From positions 1,763-7,110 of the forward strand of contig JAQUGA010000128.1 of assembly GCA_028684405.1 (NCBI GenBank): DNA of 5,348 bases. The letters are read 5' to 3'. The notes below the pieces were generated by a model, which was not told the origin of the DNA, did not search any database, and saw only the letters and a list, made by a program, of their open reading frames with translations. Positions within the stretch are counted from its first letter, which is position 1. Each line of letters opens with the position of its first letter. Shown here one piece after another: positions 1 through 5,348 of the stretch. Source of the stretch: Bacteroidales bacterium. Its GTDB lineage: Bacteria > Bacteroidota > Bacteroidia > Bacteroidales > WCHB1-69. The position numbers and the translations under genes were made by a program.

Positions 1-412
1 TTCCTCTATCCGTTTCGTTGAGTTTTTCGACGGCTTTCCAATTCACACTTTCGTGTTTGGCAACCACCATTTGGGCAATTCTTTCTCCATCGTTGATAAC
101 AAAGTTTTGGTTCGACAAATTGACCAAAATTACTTTTATTTCGCCTCTGTAATCGGCATCAATAGTACCTGGTGAATTTAGAACGGTAATGCCAAATTTT
201 GCAGCCAATCCGCTTCGTGGGCGAATTTGAGCTTCATGTCCTACGGGCAGTTCGATGAAAATTCCAGTGGGCACCAAAACTCTCTCAAGAGGCTTTAGTT
301 CGATGGGGTCGCTAAGTTCAGCACGCAAATCCATGCCCGCCGAAAAAACTGTTTCGTAATGGGGCAGAGCATGCTTAGATTTATTGACAATGGCTATGTT
401 TATCTTTTCCAT
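1..412 (-). CDS. dut: dUTP diphosphatase (dUTPase), 3' end cut by window edge
   Basis: Trimeric dUTPase that hydrolyses dUTP to dUMP and pyrophosphate in the cytoplasm, keeping uracil out of DNA and supplying dUMP for thymidylate synthesis. The visible 137 residues show motif 1 AGMDLRA (25-31), motif 2 RPRSGLA (64-70), motif 3 GTIDADYRGEI (82-92, with D85 as expected catalytic Asp and Y88 as the deoxyribose-discriminating Tyr) and motif 4 GERIAQMVV (109-117). The reading frame leaves the window at the Arg-Gly that begins the glycine-rich motif 5; family length is about 144 residues, so only some seven residues should be missing. ATG (412-410) lies four bases after the flippase stop codon, with no clear Shine-Dalgarno sequence, which suggests co-transcription and possibly translational coupling. 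The family assignment is secure. No lesion is seen in the visible part. Confidence 0.97.
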   Translation of the reverse strand, partial: MEKINIAIVNKSKHALPHYETVFSAGMDLRAELSDPIELKPLERVLVPTGIFIELPVGHEAQIRPRSGLAAKFGITVLNSPGTIDADYRGEIKVILVNLSNQNFVINDGERIAQMVVAKHESVNWKAVEKLNETDRG

Positions 413-416
413 AATG

Positions 417-1916
417 CTAGTTTTCGGTGTTTATTTCTTGTTTGTCTTGAATTATTTTTCCAATCGATTTACGTTCTATCAGATAAAGAATGGAAATATA
501 AATCAACAATAATACGGTATTAATGGCTAAATTGATTGTTTGTTCAATCTCAGGAATAAAAGTACTTCCATAATAAATACCTAAGGCTAAGAAAAGATAG
601 CCAAAGACTTTTTTGAAATTGTATTTTATAAAATAGTATTTCTGACTTAATATATAGGATAAAATCATCATGGTAGCATAACAAATTAGCGTTGTCCATG
701 CAGCTCCCATGTAGCCCAGTTTTGGAATGAGTATGTAGTTAAGAATGAGCGTTGTAGTAGCACCAAAAATAGAAATATAGGCTCCAAAACGAGTTTGTCC
801 CGTAATTTTATACCAAACGGACAGATTGAAGAAAATCCCTAGAAATAAATTTGCCAACAATAGAATTGGAACCACTCCCAAACCTTCTTGATAGGCAGCA
901 CTCACAAAATGTTTCACAATATCCATATAGAGCATAATGGCCAAGAAAATGAGAGAACAAGTGGCTACAAAATAGGTCATTACATGAGAATAGGTCTCTT
1001 TGGCATCGACATCTTTGGCTTTGGAAAAAAAGAAGGGTTCGGCAGCATATTTAAAAGCTTGGATAAAAATGGTCATCATAATCGAGATTTTGTAACAGGC
1101 ACTGTAAATTCCGACTTGAGCCATGGCAGTGGCAGGATCTGAGAGGTTTTTTATTAAAATTCGATCCATGGTTTCATTGATAATTCCCGCTAAACCAAAA
1201 ATAAGCAGTGGAAAAGCATATGCAATCATCTCTTTCCAAAGTGAAAAACGGAACTGGATGGTGCGGAAGTGAATTACTGGAATTAAAAGTAAAAAAGTAA
1301 ATAAACTGGAAAAAAGGTTGGCCAAAAAAATGTATCCAATTCCAATTGAAGGATCATAAAACCAAGTGATAAAGTATGAATAATCGGAATATTGCAAGAG
1401 CCATGGACAAAATAGTAAAAAGAAAAGATTGAGTACAACATTAGTGATGATGCCCGCAATTTTGATAACGGCAAATCGTTTGGCTCGATTTTGCGATCGA
1501 AGTCGGGCAAAAGGAATGGTGCTCAAAACATCCATGACAATGATGATGGAAAACCATTTGATGTATTCTGGATTCGATTCATACTGCATCAGTTCGGCAA
1601 TCGGGTCCAAAAATATAAAAGCAGCCGTTATAAATAGGGCAGAAGTGACTAAAATAGAGATAAAAGCGGTGCCGAAAACGGTGTTTTTGTTTTCGTTTAG
1701 TTCGTTGTATCTAAAAAAAGCAGTTTCCAAGCCATACATGAGCAATACAATCAGCAAACTCACCCATGCGTATAACTCTCCTACAACGCCGTATTCGCCT
1801 GGATCGGTAAAAATATAAACATGCAATGGAACCAACAAATAATTTAGCAATCTCCCGAGAATGCTCGAAACACCGTAAATTACTGTTTGTCCTGCCAGTT
1901 GTTTTAACGAATTCAA
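417..1916 (-). CDS. Oligosaccharide/polysaccharide flippase family membrane protein (Wzx/MATE-like)
   Basis: Integral inner-membrane protein of 499 residues in the polysaccharide-biosynthesis (MOP) superfamily, whose members flip lipid-linked glycans across the membrane. I count about 14 hydrophobic segments, near residues 11-35, 45-62, 80-103, 120-138, 150-170, 192-216, 229-247, 268-290, 310-330, 347-366, 376-396, 403-424, 436-453 and 461-480. The N-terminal stretch AGQTVIYGVSSILGRLLNYL (8-27) and the GLETAFFRY segment (62-70) are typical of this family. The start is TTG (1916-1914): the upstream in-frame stretch reaches a stop at 1976-1974 without an ATG, and this start gives the usual N-terminus. 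A -7-like box lies 20 bases upstream. It is followed after four bases by dut; to my knowledge this pairing recurs in Bacteroidota. No glycosyltransferase or other glycan gene is in the window, so the substrate (O-antigen, capsule, other) cannot be inferred. A MurJ role is less likely but not excluded. Confidence 0.9.
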   Translation of the reverse strand: MNSLKQLAGQTVIYGVSSILGRLLNYLLVPLHVYIFTDPGEYGVVGELYAWVSLLIVLLMYGLETAFFRYNELNENKNTVFGTAFISILVTSALFITAAFIFLDPIAELMQYESNPEYIKWFSIIIVMDVLSTIPFARLRSQNRAKRFAVIKIAGIITNVVLNLFFLLFCPWLLQYSDYSYFITWFYDPSIGIGYIFLANLFSSLFTFLLLIPVIHFRTIQFRFSLWKEMIAYAFPLLIFGLAGIINETMDRILIKNLSDPATAMAQVGIYSACYKISIMMTIFIQAFKYAAEPFFFSKAKDVDAKETYSHVMTYFVATCSLIFLAIMLYMDIVKHFVSAAYQEGLGVVPILLLANLFLGIFFNLSVWYKITGQTRFGAYISIFGATTTLILNYILIPKLGYMGAAWTTLICYATMMILSYILSQKYYFIKYNFKKVFGYLFLALGIYYGSTFIPEIEQTINLAINTVLLLIYISILYLIERKSIGKIIQDKQEINTEN

Positions 1917-1935
1917 TTTACTTGCTTTTAATTTA

Positions 1936-1965
1936 CAAAAGTAACCGAAAAATAATAATAGCGAA
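1936..1965 (-). promoter_or_regulatory. Putative Bacteroidota-type promoter for the flippase-dut unit
   Basis: On the minus strand TACTTTTG (1943-1936) matches the -7 consensus TAnnTTTG exactly. A TTCG (1965-1962), three of four bases of the -33 TTTG element, lies 18 bases upstream. The box ends 19 bases before the TTG start, implying a 5' leader of roughly 12-15 bases and supporting initiation at TTG. The surrounding 135-bp gap (1917-2051) is very AT-rich. It also has a weak AT-only inverted repeat (1953-1958 with 1967-1972), but no clear intrinsic terminator for the upstream gene, so read-through from 2052 is possible. Confidence 0.5.
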
Positions 1966-2051
1966 GTTATTAATTATTAATATTCGGTTTGTTGAGGTTT
2001 CTGTGTGCTTTTTGATTAGCTATACATAGACTTATGCAAGTTTTTATTGCT

Positions 2052-3572
2052 TTATTTTTGCTTCAAGGAATACAAATCCTTTCTCCGATCTTTTAAATTC
2101 CGAACACTTCCAAACTGATTCAGTTCCCTCAATAAATCGATATCTACGTCAGCAATTAAAATCATCTCTGTATTTGGCGTTGCTTCTGCTTTAATTCCAT
2201 TGGTGGGAAAAGAGAAATCGCAAGGCGTAAACACCATAGATTGTGCATATTGAATGTCCATGTTGTGAACCTTTGGCAAATTCCCCACACTTCCCGCAAT
2301 GGCTACATAACATTCATTTTCGATGGCTCTTGCTTGAGCACAGTTTTTGACGCGTGAAAAACCATTTTGGGTATCGGTCAAAAAAGGTACAAATAATATA
2401 TCCATGCCCTGATCTGCCAACAGTCGGCTGACTTCGGGAAACTCCACGTCATAACAAATCAAAATTCCAATATTTCCACAATCTGTTTCAAAGGTTTTGA
2501 TGACGTCGCCACCTTGCAATCCCCAAATCCTCTCTTCGTCGGGAGTCACGTGAATTTTTTCAAATCGTTCTACTCCGCCATCTCGTTTGCATAGATATCC
2601 AACATTATAAAGTTCATTATTTACAATTTCGGGCATGCTCCCAGTGATGATATTTATGTTGTAAGAGATGGATAATTCGCGAAATCGATTTACAATTTCC
2701 GAAGTATATCCTGCCAATTTTCGTATCGCATCGGGTTCTGCCAGATGATTGTATTTGGACATCAACGGTGCATTAAAAAATTCAGGAAACAGAGCGAAAT
2801 CTGACCGATAACCCGATACTGCGTCAATAAAAAACTCAGCTTGTTGCATCACTTCATCAAGGTCTTTATACGGTCGCATTTGCCATTGAATGAGTCCCAG
2901 TCTGACAATTTTTTTATTGACCGATGCCGAAACCGATGGTTTTTCAAAATAAACATTATTCCATTCCAACAATACCGCGTAATCATTTGATTCCTTATCG
3001 CCTTCTAAATAGCCTTTAAGGATTTTTTTAGGATGAAAATCATTCGACATTTGGAAATCCAAAACAGGATCGTGAATCTCTTTTTTTCTCACCTGTTCGA
3101 TGTACTCTTTTGGCGACATCTCCTTGGAATATTTGTGGTAATTTGGAATTCGTCCACCAAAAACAATGCTTTTCAGGTTCATGCGTTCGCACAGCTCCTT
3201 TCGGTAATCGTAAAGTCTTCTGCCTAAGCGCAATCCTCTGAATTTTGGCCGGATTAAAACATCTATTCCATAAAGAACATTTCCTTTGGGATCGTGTGTG
3301 TTAAAAGAAGAATCTCCCGTTATTTGCTTGTACGTGTGCTTGGCTTCAAACTTCATGTGATCTACAATAATGGAAAGAGCACAACCCGCCAATTCGCCAT
3401 CAATTCTAATGCCGACTTGTCCTTCGGGGAATTTTTTAATTAAAGTTCGAATCTCTTTTTCATTCCAGGATGCTTCCGCCATATTTGGGTAAACCTCAAG
3501 CATCGCATTTTTAATCTCTTTATAATCCTCGTTTTGTAAAAAAACGATTTCAATATTATCAATTATTTCCAT
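2052..3572 (-). CDS. Bifunctional GNAT N-acetyltransferase / carbon-nitrogen hydrolase (nitrilase superfamily)
   Basis: A 506-residue, apparently soluble two-domain enzyme. Residues about 8-210 form a GNAT acetyltransferase; the acetyl-CoA-binding motif A is RPKFRGLRLGRRL (108-120, with the R/Q-x-x-G-x-G/A loop around R112-G117). Residues about 222-485 form a nitrilase-superfamily amidase with the full Glu-Lys-Cys set: E264 in FPEFF, K339 in FEKIH and the nucleophile C373 in ILICYDVEFPE; E346 or E347 is likely the second conserved glutamate. There is no signal peptide or membrane segment. GNAT-nitrilase fusions are a known branch of the nitrilase superfamily, and I recall this full-length form from Bacteroidota. 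Neither the acyl acceptor nor the amide substrate is known to me, and the neighbours give no pathway clue. The ATG at 3572 sits 16 bases after an exact -7 box and gives the expected N-terminus. All key residues are intact, so both domains are probably active. Confidence 0.93.
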   Translation of the reverse strand: MEIIDNIEIVFLQNEDYKEIKNAMLEVYPNMAEASWNEKEIRTLIKKFPEGQVGIRIDGELAGCALSIIVDHMKFEAKHTYKQITGDSSFNTHDPKGNVLYGIDVLIRPKFRGLRLGRRLYDYRKELCERMNLKSIVFGGRIPNYHKYSKEMSPKEYIEQVRKKEIHDPVLDFQMSNDFHPKKILKGYLEGDKESNDYAVLLEWNNVYFEKPSVSASVNKKIVRLGLIQWQMRPYKDLDEVMQQAEFFIDAVSGYRSDFALFPEFFNAPLMSKYNHLAEPDAIRKLAGYTSEIVNRFRELSISYNINIITGSMPEIVNNELYNVGYLCKRDGGVERFEKIHVTPDEERIWGLQGGDVIKTFETDCGNIGILICYDVEFPEVSRLLADQGMDILFVPFLTDTQNGFSRVKNCAQARAIENECYVAIAGSVGNLPKVHNMDIQYAQSMVFTPCDFSFPTNGIKAEATPNTEMILIADVDIDLLRELNQFGSVRNLKDRRKDLYSLKQK

Positions 3573-3588
3573 TCAATAAATTTTTACA

Positions 3589-3618
3589 CAAATGTACAAT
3601 ATAAAGCCTAAAGCAAAA
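3589..3618 (-). promoter_or_regulatory. Putative Bacteroidota-type promoter for the GNAT-nitrilase gene
   Basis: On the minus strand TACATTTG (3596-3589) fits the -7 consensus TAnnTTTG exactly, and TTTTG (3618-3614) lies 17 bases upstream as a candidate -33 element, slightly closer than usual. The -7 box ends 16 bases before the ATG at 3572, implying a leader of about 10 bases without a Shine-Dalgarno sequence, as is common in this phylum. The call rests on consensus match and position only. Confidence 0.6.
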
Positions 3619-3793
3619 TTATAACGTAATGTTAAGGTTGGGATAAAGTGCTTTGTGGGAACAGATTTCGTGTTACTACTCTAAGTCTGCGGTTTGTTGC
3701 TCAAATATGTTTTTTTCATACAAGTGACAACCTAAAGTTTGCTTAAACGTTTTTCCTTTAATTTTTGTTTTTAAAACTCTTGGTTCGTTTTCT

Positions 3794-3839
3794 TACTTGT
3801 TTTCAAAGTGCAAGTATCATTTGAAATATTTTCTTCAAA
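3794..3839. repeat. Cluster of overlapping inverted repeats (alternative hairpins)
   Basis: Three short perfect inverted repeats interlock here. TACTTG (3794-3799) pairs with CAAGTA (3811-3816). TTTCAAA (3801-3807) pairs with TTTGAAA (3820-3826). TTTGAA (3820-3825) also pairs with TTCAAA (3834-3839). The first and third can form together, while the second excludes both. The stems are short and AT-rich, so stability would be low and chance is a realistic explanation. They lie about 130 bases upstream of the yraN ATG. Confidence 0.35.
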
Positions 3840-3958
3840 CATTTTCCCTTTGTCTTTCCTTTCCATCACTAACTCAAAATTTCCATTTATTTCCCTCTTT
3901 CCTCTGAACAATATCATGTTTTTTATTGTTTGATGAATGTAGAAAGCAAGTAGAGAAA

Positions 3959-3965
3959 GAAAGGA
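3959..3965 (+). promoter_or_regulatory. Shine-Dalgarno-like ribosome binding site of yraN
   Basis: The purine-rich GAAAGGA lies six bases before the ATG at 3972. It is the only clear Shine-Dalgarno-like sequence among the starts in this window, and it supports this ATG over the internal Met codon at residue 14. Confidence 0.6.
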
Positions 3966-3971
3966 TAAAAA

Positions 3972-4334
3972 ATGGCTGAACATAATGATTTTGGGAAGTT
4001 TGGTGAGAAAATGGCCGAACAATATTTGGAAGATAATTCATACGAAATTATCGAGAAAAATTGGCGTTTTGGGAGCGATGAAATTGATATTATTGCTCAC
4101 AAAAACGGTATGGTGATAATTGTAGAAGTGAAAACGCGTCGTTCGTCCTATTTTGGAGAACCCGAAGAGTTTGTCACTAAAACCAAACAGAGGTTTTTAA
4201 TTCGTGCTGCCAATAATTATGCAGAACGGAAAAAGCTGGATTCAGAGTTCCGATTCGACATCATTTCGGTCCTATATAACTCTGAAACAAAACAAATTAA
4301 TCATATTGAGGATGCTTTTGCACCGGGTATGTGA
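3972..4334 (+). CDS. yraN: YraN family (UPF0102) predicted nuclease-fold protein
   Basis: Cytoplasmic protein of 120 residues, the usual length for UPF0102/YraN. The family has a PD-(D/E)XK nuclease-like fold, and the core is visible: FGxxGExxAEQYL at 7-19, EIDII (37-41) with candidate metal ligand D39, VEVKTRR (51-57) supplying E52 and K54 of the E-x-K motif, and the family-typical RFDII (94-98). All predicted catalytic residues are present, which allows nuclease activity, but the biological role is not established; a link to DNA processing or Holliday-junction resolution is fold-based only. It is preceded by a Shine-Dalgarno-like GAAAGGA and followed after 48 bases by a pseudouridine synthase gene on the same strand. 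That gene has its own promoter-like box, so the two may or may not share a transcript. The ATG gives the family's standard N-terminus. Confidence 0.94.
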   Translation: MAEHNDFGKFGEKMAEQYLEDNSYEIIEKNWRFGSDEIDIIAHKNGMVIIVEVKTRRSSYFGEPEEFVTKTKQRFLIRAANNYAERKKLDSEFRFDIISVLYNSETKQINHIEDAFAPGM

Positions 4335-4350
4335 TTTTTTAGTATTTTTG
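4316..4350 (+). promoter_or_regulatory. Putative Bacteroidota-type promoter for the pseudouridine synthase gene
   Basis: TATTTTTG (4343-4350) matches the -7 consensus TAnnTTTG exactly, and TTTTG (4316-4320, inside the end of yraN) is a candidate -33 element at a 22-base spacing, slightly long. The box ends 32 bases before the ATG at 4383. In such an AT-rich gap a chance match is possible. Confidence 0.45.
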
Positions 4351-4382
4351 TAGGCTAATTTAATTTTATTGCTTCCAATTTT

Positions 4383-5348
4383 ATGAGAGAACGAATAAAG
4401 AAGTCCAAGGACTTCGAAAAACCCAAGACTAAGTCGGGAGGATTCAGTAAGGGTAGAGTTTCTGAAAAACGCGACTCGACACATAGAAATTCAGATAGGA
4501 AAGAGGATTCTTATTTTTCTAAAAAACGTTTTAGTAAACCCGAGGATTCATCCGAAGGAAAATCTAGTTTTCGTGTAGAAAAAAGAAAATCTGACTCATC
4601 TTCAGAAAAAAGATCGTACGACAAAAAAACATACACACCTCGTGAAGACTCTTCAGGAAGACGTTCGTATGAAAAAAGAGATGATTCTTCAGAAAAAAGA
4701 TCGTACGATAAAAAAACATTTGGCTCTCGCGATGATTCTTCAGGAAGCCGCTCATACGGTCGCAATACCGATTCTTCAGAAAAAAGAACCTATGGTAAAA
4801 CAACCTACGGATCTCGTAATGAATCTTCTGAAAATCGTTCGTACCTGAGAAAAGAGAATTCATCTGACAAGAAATCCTACAAGTCGAGAGTTTCCTTCGC
4901 CGACGAAAGCAATAGTGATCGCCCAAAACGTCGTTTTGATAAACAGGAAGATACTTCTTCAAAAAGAGGACCCGTTCGTCGTTTTGATAGAGATGAAAAA
5001 CCTTTCGATCAAGAAGAAAGGGGAGAACGCAAAATTTACAAAGTAGTTAAAAAAGACGATTCGGATTACAATAAAGGAAATCGTGATACTAGATATAGTG
5101 ACGACCAAAGACCGGTTCGTAAAAAACGCAGAGACATTAATGCTGAATCTGAAATTCTTTCCGAAATTGTCGAAAACCGAAAACGTACGGGTCGCTTGGT
5201 TGAAAAACCCAAAGTGCTAAGCCTTAGTTATGAAGAAAAAGTAGGTCCCATCCGATTAAATAAATACATTGCCAATGCCGGTATCTGTTCACGTCGTGAA
5301 GCGGATACGCTGATTGAAGGTGGGGCTATTATGGTGAATGGTGTTTAT
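4383..5348 (+). CDS. RsuA/RluB-type rRNA pseudouridine synthase with long disordered N-terminal extension, 3' end cut by window edge
   Basis: An open frame of 322 codons runs in frame to the right edge without a stop. Near its end an S4 RNA-binding domain begins: RLNKYIANAGICSRREAD at 291-308, then LIEGGAIMVNG at 310-320, the signature start of RsuA/RluB/RluF enzymes, which isomerise a specific uridine in 16S or 23S rRNA. The catalytic domain with its Asp lies beyond the window, so activity and target cannot be judged. In proteobacterial relatives the S4 domain lies close to the N-terminus; here about 285 residues precede it, rich in Lys, Arg, Ser, Asp, Glu and Tyr, with almost no hydrophobic core and no signal peptide. 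They look intrinsically disordered. Residues 72-158 are three 29-residue repeats, and RRFD recurs at 183-186 and 199-202. Low-complexity basic extensions on this enzyme occur in other Bacteroidota as far as I recall; a nonspecific RNA- or ribosome-binding tail is an inference. ATG 4383 is the first start after yraN. Confidence 0.88.
   Translation, partial: MRERIKKSKDFEKPKTKSGGFSKGRVSEKRDSTHRNSDRKEDSYFSKKRFSKPEDSSEGKSSFRVEKRKSDSSSEKRSYDKKTYTPREDSSGRRSYEKRDDSSEKRSYDKKTFGSRDDSSGSRSYGRNTDSSEKRTYGKTTYGSRNESSENRSYLRKENSSDKKSYKSRVSFADESNSDRPKRRFDKQEDTSSKRGPVRRFDRDEKPFDQEERGERKIYKVVKKDDSDYNKGNRDTRYSDDQRPVRKKRRDINAESEILSEIVENRKRTGRLVEKPKVLSLSYEEKVGPIRLNKYIANAGICSRREADTLIEGGAIMVNGVY
4596..4880 (+). repeat. 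In-frame 87-bp tandem repeat, three units plus a degenerate fourth
   Basis: Units run 4596-4682, 4683-4769 and 4770-4856, and a decayed fourth begins at 4857. Each encodes 29 residues made of a longer half (pattern DSSEKRSYDKKTFGSRD) and a shorter related half (pattern DSSGxRSYxxxx), so an older duplication of a 12-17-residue motif underlies the 29-residue period. Units 1 and 2 are nearly identical at their 5' ends: 33 of 34 bases match between 4599-4632 and 4686-4719. The remainder of each unit has diverged, with the S-S-[EG]-x-R-[ST]-Y skeleton kept. The period is a multiple of three, so gain or loss of a unit would keep the frame. Confidence 0.85.

Larger units (their letters stand above)
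3573..3971. other. Divergent intergenic region, pyrimidine-rich, no convincing gene
   Basis: These 399 bases separate the minus-strand block from the plus-strand yraN block. The left end holds the GNAT-nitrilase promoter. From about 3745 to 3905 the plus strand is strongly pyrimidine-biased, with T and TC runs, and from about 3935 to 3971 it turns purine-rich, ending in the yraN ribosome binding site. No exact TAnnTTTG box faces yraN. Several boxes have one extra spacer base, such as TATTGTTTG at 3924-3932, about 40 bases before the ATG, so the yraN promoter is unresolved. A minus-strand open frame (4022-3771) runs through here but overlaps the yraN start and has low-complexity, lysine-rich content, so I do not call it a gene. 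Inverted repeats are listed separately. Confidence 0.7.

Noticed and set aside
1429..1818. Plus-strand open frame of 129 codons opposite the flippase
   Set aside because: It lies wholly antisense to a confident membrane protein gene and shows no domain or start signals.
1953..2030. AT-only inverted repeat and small palindromes in the gap between the flippase and the fusion gene, considered as a terminator
   Set aside because: Stems are short, lack GC pairs and have no suitably placed T-run on the minus strand.
3733..3932. Near matches to the TAnnTTTG promoter box facing yraN (3733-3741, 3759-3767, 3815-3823, 3924-3932)
   Set aside because: All have three instead of two spacer bases, and such matches are expected by chance in this T-rich tract.
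3771..4022. Minus-strand open frame of 83 codons in the divergent intergenic region
   Set aside because: It overlaps the well-supported yraN start, its first part is the antisense of yraN, and the remainder reflects the purine bias of that strand; no recognisable domain.
4642..4848. Plus-strand open frame of 68 codons inside the synthase gene
   Set aside because: It is out of frame with the supported coding sequence and exists because the Lys- and Ser-rich repeat lacks stops in other frames.
4596..4880. Direct repeats considered as a CRISPR array
   Set aside because: The units are contiguous without unique spacers and are in frame within a coding sequence.
4511..4962. Two overlapping minus-strand open frames (4765-4511 and 4962-4564) with repeated motifs
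   Set aside because: They are antisense shadows of the 87-bp repeat in the pseudouridine synthase gene; their apparent protein repeats simply mirror it.

Overview
The window looks like ordinary chromosomal DNA from a member of the Bacteroidota, probably Flavobacteriia or Bacteroidia. The evidence is an AT-rich sequence, weak or absent Shine-Dalgarno sequences at most starts, boxes matching the Bacteroidota sigma-A -7 consensus TAnnTTTG upstream of three genes, and gene families typical of the phylum. The genus cannot be named from the sequence alone.

The left two thirds (1-3572) read on the minus strand. In transcription order they hold a fused GNAT acetyltransferase/carbon-nitrogen hydrolase (3572-2052), a 135-bp gap with its own promoter-like box, a 14-helix polysaccharide flippase starting at TTG (1916-417), and, four bases later, dut (dUTP diphosphatase, 412 to beyond the left edge). 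The flippase and dut are almost certainly co-transcribed, although their jobs (envelope glycan export and nucleotide-pool sanitation) are unrelated.

A 399-bp divergent intergenic region (3573-3971) separates these from the plus-strand genes. It is pyrimidine-rich on the plus strand and contains overlapping small inverted repeats but no convincing gene. To its right are yraN (UPF0102, a predicted PD-(D/E)XK-fold protein, 3972-4334) and, after 48 bases with a promoter-like box, the start of an RsuA/RluB-type rRNA pseudouridine synthase (4383 to beyond the right edge). That synthase carries an unusually long, charged, apparently disordered N-terminal extension of about 285 residues, built in part from an in-frame 87-bp (29-residue) tandem repeat.

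No CRISPR array, transposon, tRNA, rRNA or defence cassette is visible, and I see no clear undescribed system. The items most worth a second look are the repeat-built extension of the pseudouridine synthase, the two-enzyme fusion of unknown substrate, and the mutually exclusive hairpins upstream of yraN.
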